Shown here piece after piece: positions 12,013-23,867 of a stretch of DNA of 64,000 nucleotides. The first letter of the stretch is position 1; each line of letters opens with the position of its first letter. The stretch is taken from assembly GCA_009809945.1 (NCBI GenBank), contig WTPW01000841.1, forward strand, positions 113,836-177,835, written 5' to 3'. This stretch comes from Gigaspora margarita (Eukaryota > Glomeromycota > Glomeromycetes > Diversisporales > Gigasporaceae). A program made the translations under genes and the position numbers. Below the pieces are notes generated by a model. That model was given only the letters and a program-made list of their open reading frames with translations, did no database searches and was not told the DNA's origin.

Positions 12013-12020
12013 ACTATAAT

Positions 12021-12265
12021 CAGGGTTGTCACGTTTACTATGTTTGTTCTATTGGCTTCTAATTCTATTCACTTTTTTTATTTTTCTATTGTAAATTTTC
12101 AGTATTAAATTTTACAAAATAAATATAAAAGTATTTTAAATTTATTACTTTACTAATAGTCTAACAATATATATTTAAATAATTGCAAATTATTAATAAA
12201 AAATTTTTTTTTATATAAAGACAAAAAATCAAGCTTTTGTTCTATTGTTCTATTTGCCAACACTG
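12021..12265. mobile_element. hAT-type MITE with perfect 8 bp duplication
   Basis: ACTATAAT flanks both ends exactly (12013-12020 and 12266-12273). The termini are CAGGGTTGTCA and TTGCCAACACTG (inverse CAGTGTTGGCAA). TGTTCTATTG boxes lie just inside each end. At 245 bp with no coding capacity, it is a non-autonomous hAT-superfamily element. Confidence 0.9.
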
Positions 12266-12273
12266 ACTATAAT

Positions 12274-12971
12274 GATATATAATCTTAAGATTATTAGAAC
12301 TTCTTCTCCTCACTATACACATAATAATGCTAACAATCATGCACTTTCTAATTAGTTTATATTTAAGTAAAATTTGAGGTGGATACAATCAAACTATTTC
12401 TTATCTCATAGTTCAATAGTCTAAACCGTGAGAAGTTCATATTGCTTTCTCTCCTCCCTATGTCGATGATGATAGCAATGATCACACCCTCTAAAAATAT
12501 TTTATAACCATAAAAGAAAAAAATAAAATTTAGGGAGGAAACAGTCAGATCCTATGCCTACCCTTAAAGGTTATGACTGCATCCAAGAAAATTAGTCAGA
12601 GGCCCTATCGCTCAATGTTAGAGACAAAATTTTTTGTTAACTAGCTATACTCATACAAATATTTCTACTTATTATTTTATCAACACAAAATCAATCCATT
12701 ATAAAATTGAAAAAAAATTAAAAAAATATTCATTTTTGTATCGATGTTGCTATAAATTGACCTATATTTAGTAAATCATTTAACATCTAATGTTGTACAT
12801 GCATACATCCATACATGTTATCATTATATTTTGCCACTGCTAAATCAACAATTATCTATTCTCTTTTTTCTATAAATAGCACTTAAAATAAATAATTATA
12901 TTAAGATAAACAAGAATTAAGTAGCAAAAAAAAACAATAATAGTACATTGTATTGTACTGCATCTACTCAG
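12274..12971. other. AT-rich spacer
   Basis: No supported features. A slightly less AT-rich patch at 12430-12610 has no open frame and no inverted partner that I could find. Confidence 0.45.
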
Positions 12972-13857
12972 CATAGGGCTGTAAATTGATTCTAAAAATT
13001 AGAATCAATGATTGAATCCTTAAAATCGTTTTAGAATCGATGATCGAATATAAAAGTTTTTGGTTTACTCTTAGCATCAAAAAGCCCTTTTTTTTAACAC
13101 TCAGGCTATTTTATAGCAAAAGTCCTTTATTTGCTAGTCATCTTGTATAATTCAGTAGTAATCTTTTGATTTATCATACTGAGCTTTAATCTGTTTTAAA
13201 CTGTTAAATGCTATAAGTTATTTATAAATAATATAAATTTAATTTTTTATTTAATGTATAAAAAAGTAATAAATAGAATAATTATATAAATAAAATATAA
13301 ATTAAAGAAAAAAGTGAATGCTAAAAAAAAACTCTACTCTAAAATCAAATTATTTTTAATCTACCATCATTTAATTTATTATTTTCAATTAATGAAATAT
13401 TTTGTTGTTTTTCAAGTTGATGACATTTAGTTCTTGTTGTAGTAACCATATTAATACAAACAAAATATAAACTCTCAATTAAATTATTTGTAACGAATAT
13501 TTATATATTTAAAAACTATTATAAAAAATAGAGTATATGAGAACCCTGGACATCTCTCATATAGGTCATAACTGATCTGCATGAATTTAGACATTTTTGC
13601 TACCCCTAAAATCAAGTAAATTTGCTAAAAGTTGAATTATTACATATAAACTTTATAGTAATTTGCTAAAAACTAAATTATAACATCTAGTATTGAGTAA
13701 ATAAATATAGTATAAATTTTTTTATTTGAATTCATAGAATTAAAATAAAAAATTTTTTATCAAATTTGGTTGAGAACTTATGGAGATATCTTTGATAAAA
13801 GTTCTTGTAAACAATTTCAATATAGCTTCTTTGTAATATGTTTTTTTTTGTTTTTTC

Positions 13858-15207
13858 AAAATAACCCACTGTTTGATGATGATTTACAAGAAATTTTACT
13901 ATGCTAACTAAAAAACATTTTATAACCAGACTTGTAGTGCATATCTTGGACTAATAGAATCTCAAATTTTATGAAAAAGTATTAAAAACTTGTGAAGATA
14001 TTAATGTTTTTGTAAATTCAGACGCATACGTTTTTGCAAGTTTTTCTCTAAACTTCAAATGCCTTATTAAGTACTTTCTCAAAATAAAACCTCCAAAACG
14101 TGACTAAATAAGTTAATAGAATAGATATTTTAAAGTCTTCAGTTAAATTTCATCAAAAACGAATTAATATTGACAAAATTATAATGATTTTTCAATTTGC
14201 TTCCAGATTCAGAATTTTCTAAAATTTACAATTTTGATAAAACCAAAAAAATTACATCACAGGCTAGATTTTTACAAGTTCAAATTAAAAGTTACTGCGC
14301 ACTAAGTAAACTTTTAGAGCATATTATTGACTAATAGAATTTCAAATTTTATGAAAAAATGTTAAAAACTTATAGGGATATTAACATTTTTGTAAATTCA
14401 AATACATATGTTTTTGCAAACAATTTTGGTACATGATATATATTTTTGGAAATAGAAAAAATCTTTCATCAAAGATTTCTCTACGAGTTCTTGACCAAAT
14501 TCGATGAAATTTTTTTATTTTAATTTTACAAATATATAGAATTCAAATAAAAAATTTTTATCAAATTTGGTCAAGAACTCATAAAGAAATTTTTGATGAA
14601 AGATTTTTTCTATTTCCAAAAACGTATATCACATGCCAAAATTGTTTGCAAAAACGTATGCATCCAAATTTAAGAAATGTTAATATCTTCACGAATTTTC
14701 AACATTTTTTCATAAAATTTGAGATTCTATTAGACAATAATATGCTCTAAAAGTTTACTTAGTGCGCAGTAACTTGTTTAATTTGAACTTGTAAAAATCT
14801 ATCCTGTGATGTAATTTTTCTGTTTTCATCAAAATTGTAAATTTTAAAAAATTTCGAATCTGAAAGCAAATTGAAAAATCATTATAACTTCATCAATATT
14901 AATCTGTTTTTGATGAAATTTTAAATAAAGGCTTTAAAATACCTATTATACCAACTTACTTAGTCACATTTTGGAGGTTTCATTTTGAGAAAGTACTTTA
15001 GAAGGCATTTGAAGTTTAGAGAAAACTTGCAAAAACTTATGCGTCCAAATTTACAAAAACGTTAATATCTTTACAAGTTTTCAATACTTTTTCATAAAAT
15101 TTAAGATTTATTAGTCTATAATATGCACTACAAGTCTTGTTATAAAATGTTTTTTAGTTAGCATAGTAAAATTTCTTGTAAATCATCGCCGAACAGTAGG
15201 TTATTTT
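13858..15207. repeat. 1.35 kb imperfect palindrome
   Basis: The sequence folds on itself from AAAATAACCCACTGTTTGAT (13858) to AACAGTAGGTTATTTT (15207), with its centre near 14532. Clear paired blocks: GTTACTGCGCACTAAGTAAA (14291) with 14750-14770, CCTCCAAAACGTGACTAA (14090) with 14965-14985, and AGAAATTTTACTATGCTAAC (13890) with 15160-15178. Differences are mostly single transitions and small indels. The core TTTCTATTTCCAAAAA arms flank the centre. No coding capacity. Confidence 0.85.
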
Positions 15208-15324
15208 AACCAGTTAAAAATTATTGTCGCTGCTGATGCTGAAAATGGCTGATGATGAAATTTGGGGTCGTGATTTGAAAATATATGCCCTGCTAAAATC
15301 CACATATACTCTTTAATAGTTAAT

Positions 15325-15350
15325 TCTAACCCTAAACCCTAACCCAACCC
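15325..15350. repeat. Short CCCTAA-like tract
   Basis: CTAACCCTAAACCCTAACCC lies just outside the palindrome, inside the TIR element. It is one of several internal telomere-like tracts in this window. Confidence 0.7.
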
Positions 15351-16412
15351 TAAAAAAAAAACTGACAAAATTATCCCAAAAAATTTTTAAAAAATTTGTA
15401 TCAAAATAGGTCAAAATTTTAGCATTAGCCGTTTTTAGTATCAGCTACAACAATTATTAAACTAATTCACTTAATGATAACCCCGTGCAATTGTATTATA
15501 TAATTATTTGTTTATCAACATACAATCATGATCAATGATCATAATACATGAGCAGGGTAAGTACCAAGTTGCTATTGATCTAAAGCCTGATTATATGCTA
15601 CAACTACTTTTCAATTATAATTGATTATCACTTTGCTTCGTAAACTATTAATAACTTGTTATATCCAGGTTGATTATCATCAAAATGTAGTTAAATTGCT
15701 AAAAATAAAATATAATATGTATAAAATCTTAGTAATTTACCATAATATTCAATTATGACCCTTTTTAAAACTAATTTCAATTTGCTAAAATTAAATTTTA
15801 GACCTTAGATCAAAATTGAATCAATTTCTAAAAAAAATATATCAGAGATGTCTGAGATCCTAATACATGTGATAATTAAAATCTTTATGCTTATTATTTG
15901 TATTCAGCCATTTTATAATTATTAGGTTTATACTTATGGACTATTACAATGTTTTAATAAATATTCTTTGCTTTTAGATATATAAGAAAATATAATGCTG
16001 TGTTTGTTATTAAAAACAATAAGACACATAAGCCTATTATTTGTACTAAGTCATTCTATAATATTTATTTAATACTGTTACTAATTTTTAAAATTCTTGG
16101 TTTTTAGATAAGCACATAAAAAATATAAATGGTTGTGTTTGTTAATATTTAACTTATTATTTTTCAAAGCCTCTATAGCTATCTAAAATCACATCGTTGT
16201 AACTTATTAAAAATTATAAGGTGTATTATGTTTTAAACTTTAAGCCTATTGTTTTCAATAATAAACATAGCTTTATATTTTTTACACATATACTTAAATA
16301 AAGAGAATATTTATCAAAAATTTATTCATTTAAATATTTAATATAAAATGATTATATATTTAGAATCAGTTTAGAATCAATTTTAGAATATTTAATCGTT
16401 TGTAACCCCATG

Positions 16413-16773
16413 ATTTTCATGAGATTCTAAATAGGGAATCTAAATTTAAGAATTATAAAAAATCTGTAAAAAATTATATAATTATTTGATCAGTAATTAT
16501 ATAACTGATACAGTAATATACATATAATAAATAATCCACATTCATGTCACTTCGATTAAAAATTTTATGTTGTCCAGGTATTTGTTTTCATGGATTTGTT
16601 ATGGCTCCCCATTCTTTATATAATTATAACACTTTCTTTACCAAACTTAGAGACTTTTTCCATTATCTCTTTATTAACTTTGTAGTGAGATTTTCATTAG
16701 GCTTGTCAGTATCTATTTCGCAACTTCAATTTTTTAAGTAGCGAATATTTTCTAACAATCTTCGAAGAATGCT
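16413..16773 (+). other. Unassigned AT-rich stretch with a short open frame
   Basis: A 65-codon frame (16544-16741) lies upstream of the gamma-adaptin remnant. Its product is hydrophobic and aromatic and matches nothing I recognise. It could be a decayed upstream exon or chance. Confidence 0.25.
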
Positions 16774-18320
16774 GTGTTGAATGAATCAATACAAAGTATT
16801 CCTTTATTACCAAATGCAAAAAATGATATTATGAATTTATTTATCTTTGGTCCAACTACACTGACCACTGCACCAGTTGCACTTACACAAAATGCTCAAC
16901 AAATGAATGCTTTAGATAGCTTGGGTTTATTAGAACTTGAGGGTGCCAGAATTCCATCCTAGTCTTTGACTACATCTACATTTACATCTACAAGTATAGA
17001 CAGATTCATAGGGACTGCAACGGATAAAATTTTTAAAATTATATTTTTACTAATTTATTAATTTTACAATTTAGATCAAAATATATAGCAACCAAAACCA
17101 GAATATCGGAAACCGGAGCTAGAGAATCGGACGATAAGACCCTCGAGGAGGGGGTTCACCAACCTGGCCGCCGGAGTCGCACCGGAGGAAAAGGACCTAT
17201 GTTTCGGAATTAGGTACCAAAGGGAAGAAGGCCATATCGACCCTTCTGGGCTAACTGGTTTGGAAGTTTGTGGATCCGGAATAAGGACCGGTAGGATAGT
17301 GAGGTCGGTGCTGGGGTTGGAGCGAACCTTACAAGAGCAGAAGTAGGTAATGGTAGCAGTTTAGGTAACCCCTGGACTGCAAGTGTATAGGTAAAGCTGT
17401 AGCGTAAGTTACCAAAGTGTAGGTAATACCTGGGTGGGGCAGGGACTGCTCTACCAAGTTTTCTGTCAAGGATAAATTAGTCCTAAGGGTGGTAAATAGC
17501 ATCCGGTATGAACTCCAGGTTTAGAAACTGGTGGCTGTACCAGTGATACAAGATGGGTTGGCAGGCGGATCAGGGACCAGAGGGTTTAAATAGGCAATTC
17601 CCGTAGTTGGGTTGCAGGTATGGCAGCTAGTGTGGAACCTTAGGGCGGACCACTTAAATTAGACACCAAAAGTGTACGTGTGGCTAGATGTACTCTCGTC
17701 GTTGTAACAAATGTCGGTATCCCCCAAGTGGAATACCAACGGCCCTAATATCTTGAATAAAAATTCCCCAGTCCCAAAGACGGACACTTTAAAAAAAAAA
17801 AAAAAAAATCAAAATATGTAGCATATAACAAAAACAGATTTAAAGTTAGTTTAAATCCTTCTAAAGACTCAAACAATTCCAATATTTTTAACATTGAAGT
17901 TACTTTTTATAATATTAGTGTAGGTGTAACTGTACAAAACTTTTTATTTCAGACTGCCGTTCCAAAGGTAAACTAAAGATTTACTTTAGTTTTAGAACCT
18001 TACACATTTATTTTTTATATTAAAAAAAAGTTTTTATTGTTTTATTAAAATATTTTAGACTTAGAAACTACAAATACAACCACCTTTATCAACAAGCATT
18101 TTACCCAGTGCTATAGCACAACAAACAATTTGTATTACCAATTCTCGAAAGGTAAATATTACAATTGAGATATTTTTATACACATTAATTTTAATAACTT
18201 TAATTTGTTTCTCAGTCGAACATTAGGTTATGACTTAGAATAGTATATTCTACTTCTACGGGAGCTAAAGTAGATGTAATTGCTAAATTTAATAGATTTC
18301 CACATTTTTTTAACAAAAAT
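16774..18320 (+). pseudogene. AP-1 gamma-adaptin C-terminal fragment (hinge and ear), split by a SINE
   Basis: Decayed exons on the + strand match the C-terminal appendage (GAE domain) of clathrin adaptor AP-1 gamma-adaptin. After a Thr/Ala-rich hinge-like stretch (16774-17030, stop after RIPS), the ear reads YVAYNKNRFKVSLNPSKDS, then NIEVTFYNISVGVTV, QNFLFQTAVPK (17822-17970), an intron (GTAAAC 17969 to TTTTAG 18059), KLQIQPPLSTSILPSAIAQQ and TICITNSRK, another intron (GTAAAT to CTCAG 18218), and RIVYSTSTGAKVDVIAKFN, RFPHFF. The FQ-AVPK, L-LQPPS, I-Q and FP landmarks are those of gamma-ear domains. In-frame stops (about 16960, 18062, 18234) mark it as dead. Retained introns show a DNA-level duplication, not a processed copy. 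The trunk is absent. Confidence 0.72.
17091..17807 (+). mobile_element. SINE-like retroposon (family 1), 5' truncated, 16 bp target duplication
   Basis: ATCAAAATATATAGCA (17075-17090) and ATCAAAATATGTAGCA (17808-17823) flank a GC-rich 717 bp insert ending AATAAAAATTCCCC ... CACTTT and a run of about 19 A. The 5' part matches family 1 copies at 1-350 and 42200-42480. The 3' part (17585-17760) matches 52680-52800 and, inverted, 41690-41860. No tRNA-like head is present, so the copy is truncated at its 5' end. It interrupts the gamma-adaptin ear exon. Its CpG-rich sequence looks younger than the other copies. Confidence 0.9.
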
Positions 18321-18639
18321 TTTAATTAGCAAATATATATATTTGACCCAATATAGATTAAAGATATTGTCAAGTACCTCAATCAAGTGATTGAAAACAA
18401 ATTTTTAATTAGTTAGAAATAATATTAATTTCTTTGTCTGGTCATAAATAAAATTACTAATTAGGAACAGATTTTAACAAAGATTGTAGTTTCTGTGAAT
18501 GGAGTGGGATGTCACATCAGTTTTAAAGTAGCTAATTTATATTACATAGCTAATGGGTTTAATAAAATTTATGATTTTGTAAAATGCTTTTCTGCTTATT
18601 TTATTTCTCACATTTATTATATTTATATTAACAATATTA

Positions 18640-18965
18640 TAGCATGTTAGGAATATATTATGCATGATGATAGATTAATAATTATAGATTTTGGTTTATC
18701 CAAAATATTAGAGAATAGCTCAAAATCTATAAATGATAAAACATGTACCTTTTCTAATTCACGATATCTCCAAAGTCCATATACATATATACGGAATAAA
18801 CCTTTAGATATCTATAGTCTCAAAATCTGCTAAATATTTACACATAGGCCACTCACAATAAATAAAAAATCTATATACTTTTTAAAATTTCTTTCTAATG
18901 ATACAAACTCTCTAATATGTCCTAGATATAAGTTTTTAATATTAGTGAATAAGACCATAAGAAAT
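18640..18965 (+). pseudogene. Protein kinase C-lobe fragment
   Basis: After a probable intron acceptor (TTATAG near 18642) the frame reads YIMHDDRLIIIDFGLSKILE (18656). The DFGLSK magnesium-binding/activation-loop motif is intact. It continues with NDKTCTFSNSRYLQSPYTYI and, after a frameshift, KPLDIYSL and THRPLTI, resembling the P+1 loop and helix F region of TKL/Ser-Thr kinases. The HRD catalytic loop and the N-lobe are not recognisable, so this is a truncated relic. Large kinase families are common in mycorrhizal fungi (background knowledge). Confidence 0.62.
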
Positions 18966-19126
18966 CCAGGTCTTTTATATGTCATTTATGGTACTAAATG
19001 TTTAAAATGAACGCATATAGGTTAATAAATTCAGAATTTGTCAACTTTTATTATTTAAAAGTGATATTTAGTTTCTGTAAACACCAATATGTGCTCAATT
19101 TTTATACAAATTTACTAGATAGCAGA

Positions 19127-19790
19127 CATAGAAAATGAGTAGGGACAAAAGAGGGTTCTGGTGTCAAAATTCCGTAAATGTATCTAGAAGATGTTCCTTA
19201 CTCCTTTACAAGCCTTTCTGTTATATGTAATCTTATATTGAATTCAAGCTACAAATTAAGATAGAGCCAAATCTTGTTAACTTACTTTCTTTATTCCTTA
19301 ATTTGGGTTTCCAATATTAAGGAGTATATAGTCTTTGTTAATGTTCTGGCTATGTTTTTAATCCCAAACAAGATAACAAAAAAATTATACTATATTGCTT
19401 GCCCTTAAAATAAGAAGAGAGTACTGAGGACCGAAGTGTTTGAGTGTGCTTCTCTGCAGGCTCATTCAAGCCTAAAATGCATACTATTTTCTATGTTATC
19501 CTAGAATTAATTCATAAAAGTGATTTAACTCTATCTAGCAAAGAACAAATTTTGGTATCCCACTATAGTAGGTACCAAAATTTGGGATACAAATACCAAA
19601 ATTTCGGGTATGGGTACCCAAATTTTTTGTTTCATTCTGGAGTTTTAAAAGCCAATGAGCGGGTTTTAATATACTAAAGATTTATTATATTGCAGGAAAA
19701 CATTCTAAAGCCAAATTATTATAATAAAATTAAAACAAAAAAATAATATCAGAATACCGAAATTTTGAATATAGGTACCAAAATTCTTGT
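19127..19790 (+). repeat. Left long inverted repeat of the Polinton-like element
   Basis: Matches the reverse complement of 29243-29908 over its full length, at an estimated 85-90% identity by eye. Shared blocks include TAGGGACAAAAG, AAATGTATCTAGAA, AATTTGGGTTTCCAA and TCTAGCAAAGAACAAATTTT. The inner part is a set of GGTACCAAAATTTTGG-like boxes (19560-19630, 19760-19790). The short frame at 19444-19677 is not conserved in the partner. Confidence 0.85.
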
Positions 19791-20195
19791 TTTACTCTAG
19801 GTTTTCTGTTAGCTCTAAAAGCAAATCATCAATTGCTTTTCGAATCAAAGCTCACTTTTTTTCTGAATCAAAACAACTTCATTTTGAAGCCTATAATAAT
19901 ATTGTGCAGTATAGTACCCTCTTATATGTATAGAGCATCGCCAGAATTTGATCTAGTATATTGTTTACATCCACTTTCACTACAAAGAATAAGTTGTTTA
20001 TCAGCTAATTTTCTAACATATTTCTAATGAATAGAACACTCTTCTTTATGCATACAGAATTTTCTACAAGTTTCATCTGTAAACTTAATAAATAGGCAGG
20101 AATATTTACTGTGCATAATATATATATTTAATAAATTTTTATTATTTAAATAAAACAATTTTATAAGTATTATATAGTAAACAAACACCCTCACA

Positions 20196-20637
20196 ATGAG
20201 CACCCAAAATCAATTAACTGAAACCAAGCCCATATACAAAGAAGTTAAGCAAGCTTTAATTAATACAATCAAAGCAAGCCTCTATTATAGAAAACCAAAA
20301 GACAGCAAGTTTATGCAAAACTATAAAGAAAGAATTAGAAAATTACACCAGGCGGAAGACCCAAAAGAATATATACTAAATTTGGCTATGTCAATATTTT
20401 CTAATAAAGAAAAATATTATAAAATCAAAGATGACTAAAAAGAATTTTACGGCCGGGATCCAAAGATTCTTAATTCCATAATAGAATTATATAAGTTATA
20501 TTACAAATTAGCCAAAGACCATTTTATCAAAGAAGATTAAATTGATAAAGAAGCAGAAGATTTTCTTAGTATATAATTCAATGGTAATAACAAATGCCAA
20601 CTTGAAATATTCCACAAATATTTTTAACTCATAAGTA
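20196..20637 (+). pseudogene. Unknown Lys-rich ORF inside the Polinton-like element
   Basis: The ATG at 20196 opens an 80-codon frame (MSTQNQLTETKPIYKEVKQA ...). After one stop it continues with EFYGRDPKILNSIIELYKLY, KLAKDHFIKED and EAEDFLSI, to a stop near 20637, giving a product of roughly 146 residues if restored. It is basic and helical-looking, with no domain I recognise. It points towards the integrase relic on the opposite strand and ends about where the integrase ends. It may be a small element-encoded protein. Confidence 0.4.
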
Positions 20638-20639
20638 CC

Positions 20640-21700
20640 TACTGAAGTAGCAATTCTATATCAGAAGGAATAATTTGAAGCTCTTCTCTGACAAAAGATC
20701 GTCTTGGTCCATTGCCCTCATCATCTTCTAGCCAATATAAGATAGGCTAATTTTTTTGTATCAAAGATTCCTTGATATGATAAATTTGAAGAGACCAATT
20801 TATATTGATCGCTCATCTTCTTCTTTCTTCCAATTCTCTGGGTTTAAGTAAATATAAAACAGAATTATTATATGTTAAACAAACTTTATCAAAGCCTATA
20901 GGTTCATATTTTGGTTTGGATGACTTAGTATAAATATGATTTAATTTCTGAGCTTCAGCAGAAGACATATCAATTAATTTAGTTTTTGAATTATCAAGTT
21001 TTTCAAGAAAAATAGCAAGATTATTCACCCAAGCTCTACAATGCTCTGCTAAAGGTAATAATAACTCTACGGTATCTTGAATAAAGAATGCTCACTCTTG
21101 CAAAGTTCAGTTAAATCTTTCAACTATACCCTGTCTTTTTTTTTGATTTGCTCCTACTAATTTTTATATTATATTTATTTATTAACTCTTCACACTTTCC
21201 ATAAAATTCTGAACCATAATCTGTTTGCAATATTTTTAAATATTTAAAAAAAAACATTGTAAAATTTAAAAAGATTTATAAATTCTTTAGCAACACTATT
21301 AGAATCTCAATCTGTTAAAGGGCAAACCTACTTAGTTCGACTTGTGATATTAACACATATCAAAGCATATTTATAAATTTTATTTACAACTTTATCATGA
21401 GGCATATAACATAAATCAGCTTGTATAACTTCTATAAAAACAGTAATTTTGTTAAAGCTAGTACAAGAAATATACTTTGGCTGAACTTTATGAATTAAAA
21501 ATAATAACTGTTTTTCAAGCCAATTATGCACTTTATCTATAGAAAAATCATATTCAGCTTTTAAAAAAGCTTCATACAATTTTTTTACATTTCTTTGATA
21601 GCCATTATACTGATAATAAATCTTATGCAAAGCAATAAATATATCTAGTTTTTGACTTTTTCCAGAATCTATATAAATAATAAAAATAGATAACATTCTT
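20640..21700 (-). pseudogene. Retroviral-like (rve) integrase relic of the Polinton-like element
   Basis: On the minus strand the N-terminal part reads NGYQRNVKKLYEAFLKAEYD and WLEKQLLFLIHKVQPKYI, followed by the core start VIQADLCYMPHDKVV and YKYALICVNITSRTK. The first catalytic Asp is in QADL. A second acidic block reads KILQTDYGSEFYGK, and a third is GIVERFN before a stop. The C-terminal part (21028-20640) has LNHIYTKSSKPKYEPIGFDK, LKPRELEERRR and, after a frameshift/stop, NWSLQIYHIKESLIQ with GPRRSFVREELQII, a chromodomain-like tail seen in this integrase type. Frameshifts and stops make it non-functional. Transcription is divergent from the coiled-coil ORF starting at 21727. Confidence 0.72.
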
Positions 21701-21726
21701 TTCTTACTATATTTTGAAAAAAAAAG

Positions 21727-22370
21727 ATGTTATTAAATGATTCATCTAGCAGAAAAATTATACAATTTAAAGACACCTTATTAGCAATACAAAATCGGGT
21801 CTGCAAATTACAACAGGATCTTGTCTTAAAAAAGGATTATATTAATTATCTTGAAAAAGAAATCTCAATTCGGAATAAAGAACTAGGCCTATTGCAATCA
21901 GAAATTTCTAATCTTATAAAATAGTTAGAAAATGTATTTAAAGAGTCTGAAAAGTGAGAAAATTATATAAATTATTTAGAAAAGCAGTTAGCAATTTTTC
22001 AGAATGAAATAGACTGTTTTACTTGCAAGCTGAAAAACTTTATATAGATAACAATTTAGAGTTTACTTCTTTTTTGGCTGAGCCCAGCCCTGAGCAAGTA
22101 TTGTGGAAGAAAGCAGACACAAAGTAGAAAATATAGAAAACTTAATTTTATCTATTGAATATAACAATAATATATCTAGCTTTGAGCAAGAATTGCAAGA
22201 AGGCAGGAAAATGGCACAACTCCTAGGATTACCCAGATTATCTCTACCTAAAAATCAAGCCACAATCCAAAAAAATAGAATTTAGCAAGAGATTAATAAT
22301 ATTAGATAGTATTTTCAAAGCCCAATTACAATAGCACCAACAATAAATAGTATTGTAGATTATTTTAATA
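21727..22370 (+). pseudogene. Coiled-coil protein relic
   Basis: The ATG at 21727 starts 27 bases from the divergent integrase start. The frame is rich in heptad-like Leu/Ile/Lys/Glu (VCKLQQDLVLKKDYINYLEK, GLLQSEISNLIK) and is broken at 21922. It resumes with YINYLEKQLAIFQNEID and, in another frame, FTSFLAEPSPEQVLWKK, SSFEQELQEGRKMAQLLGLP and SPITIAPTINSIVDYFN (to about 22370). No enzymatic motif is seen. It could be a structural or fibre-like protein of the element, but its function is unknown. Confidence 0.4.
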
Positions 22371-22379
22371 CTAGGAACC

Positions 22380-22830
22380 GGAAACTGGTATGCGTCCGAA
22401 GCATTAATTAATAAATTAATTAATTAGTAAATTAATTAATTAGACCACTAATTAATTAGCTAAATAAAATTGATTAATTAATAAAATTTTTTATTAATTT
22501 GTATTCTAGTTTAAAATACTATATTAAATATTAAATTAAATTATAAAAATTAAAAATATAAATTTAAAATATAAATTAAATAAATATATAAAATTAATAC
22601 AATATTTTATTAAAAATAAAAGCACTAAATGTTTAATAACTTAATATTATACAAATTATTTAAAATTATAAATTTATATACATTTTTTTAAAATAATATT
22701 ATCTGTTATTATAAATTAAATTAAATTTTTAATTAAATTATCAATAAATTATTATTTTTATTTTATTTTAATTAAATTATATTATATTTATTGTTTTAAA
22801 ATTATTTTATTATTTTTTTTAAAAATTTAA
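22380..22830. other. Almost pure A/T stretch with ATTA runs
   Basis: Starts with repeated ATTAATTAATTAGT blocks (22400-22470) and continues as A/T-only sequence. I see nothing functional. Confidence 0.6.
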
Positions 22831-22837
22831 TAATTTT

Positions 22838-23115
22838 GCGCATATGCGCTGTAGCGCACCTCATGTGATTTGGTGTAATGTGAAATCAAACCAACAAAAA
22901 TAACCTAATAGTTAGGGTTAGGGTAAGGTTAGAATGGTGTATAGATGAGAAAAGAGATTTTATAGTAAAATTTTTTTTTTGTTAGAGCACGAAGAGTAGT
23001 TTCATAAGCAAATTATGAACCACAGGCAATTTTTTAAAAGATCTTGATTTCACATTACACCTGATCCTACAATCTAATTGGTTTATTAGATAGGTGCATT
23101 ACAATGCATTTGCGC
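22838..23115. mobile_element. MITE (GGTGTAATGTGAAATC family), copy 1
   Basis: Outer inverted ends GCGCATATGCGCTGTAGCGC (22838) and, inverse, GTGCATTACAATGCATTTGC (to 23115) enclose a second inverted pair: GGTGTAATGTGAAATC (22872) and GATTTCACATTACACC (to 23061). A TTAGGGTTAGGGTAAGG tract lies at 22913-22930. A related copy lies at 24203-24513 in inverse orientation. Non-coding. Confidence 0.75.
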
Positions 23116-23505
23116 TAAATTATATAAACCTTTTTTTAATATTAGATATTCATATAATGTTATAGATTTAGAAAATATCATATAATAATATGGACATTCA
23201 TGTCAGTATAATTTATTGATCTGTATAATTTGATTAAATAATATAAATTATGCGGACATAAATGTCCGTATAATTATTGAGTATAATTGTAAAGTATATT
23301 ATATAGTAAATTTTTGTAAAATAAAATAAATAAAAATAAATTAAAAAAAAATAGTAAAAAAAATTAAAGTAAATAAAAAAAAATAAATTAAAATTAAAAA
23401 AAGAACTATTTAAAAAAATAAATTAAAAAAATTAAAAAAAATCGAAAAAAACAAATTAAAAAAAAATATAAAAAAAAATAAATTAAAAAAAATTAAAATA
23501 AAATC

Positions 23506-23867
23506 NNNNNNNNNNNNNNNNNNNNNNNNNNNNNNNNNNNNNNNNNNNNNNNNNNNNNNNNNNNNNNNNNNNNNNNNNNNNNNNNNNNNNNNNNNNNNNN
23601 NNNNNNNNNNNNNNNNNNNNNNNNNNNNNNNNNNNNNNNNNNNNNNNNNNNNNNNNNNNNNNNNNNNNNNNNNNNNNNNNNNNNNNNNNNNNNNNNNNNN
23701 NNNNNNNNNNNNNNNNNNNNNNNNNNNNNNNNNNNNNNNNNNNNNNNNNNNNNNNNNNNNNNNNNNNNNNNNNNNNNNNNNNNNNNNNNNNNNNNNNNNN
23801 NNNNNNNNNNNNNNNNNNNNNNNNNNNNNNNNNNNNNNNNNNNNNNNNNNNNNNNNNNNNNNNNNNN
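23506..23867. other. Assembly gap (362 N) inside A-rich low-complexity DNA
   Basis: Flanked by A-runs with scattered T and rare C/G (23300-23505 and 23868-24190). The low complexity probably broke the assembly. Confidence 0.99.

Larger units (their letters stand above)
13540..15861. mobile_element. TIR element (GGACATCTCT family), copy B
   Basis: The left end (A)GAACCCTGGACATCTCTCAT and the right end ATCAGAGATGTCTGAGATCCT are inverted copies of the ends of the element at 37911-39466. The flanks AGTATATG (13532-13539) and AATACATG (15862-15869) differ by two transitions, consistent with an old 8 bp target duplication. Subterminal regions carry several TAATTTGCTAAAAA repeats in both copies. 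The centre is the long palindrome 13858-15207, unrelated to the centre of the other copy. Confidence 0.8.
12972..16412. mobile_element. Outer TIR element around nested insertions (tentative)
   Basis: CATAGGGCTGTAAATTGATT at 12972 and, inverse, AATCGTTTGTAACCCCATG ending at 16412 are similar. Both are followed inward by several GATTCTAA boxes. This suggests a hAT-like element with subterminal TAGAATC repeats. It contains the 2.3 kb element at 13540-15861. I could not find a matching 8 bp duplication, and the transposase is not recognisable. Confidence 0.4.
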
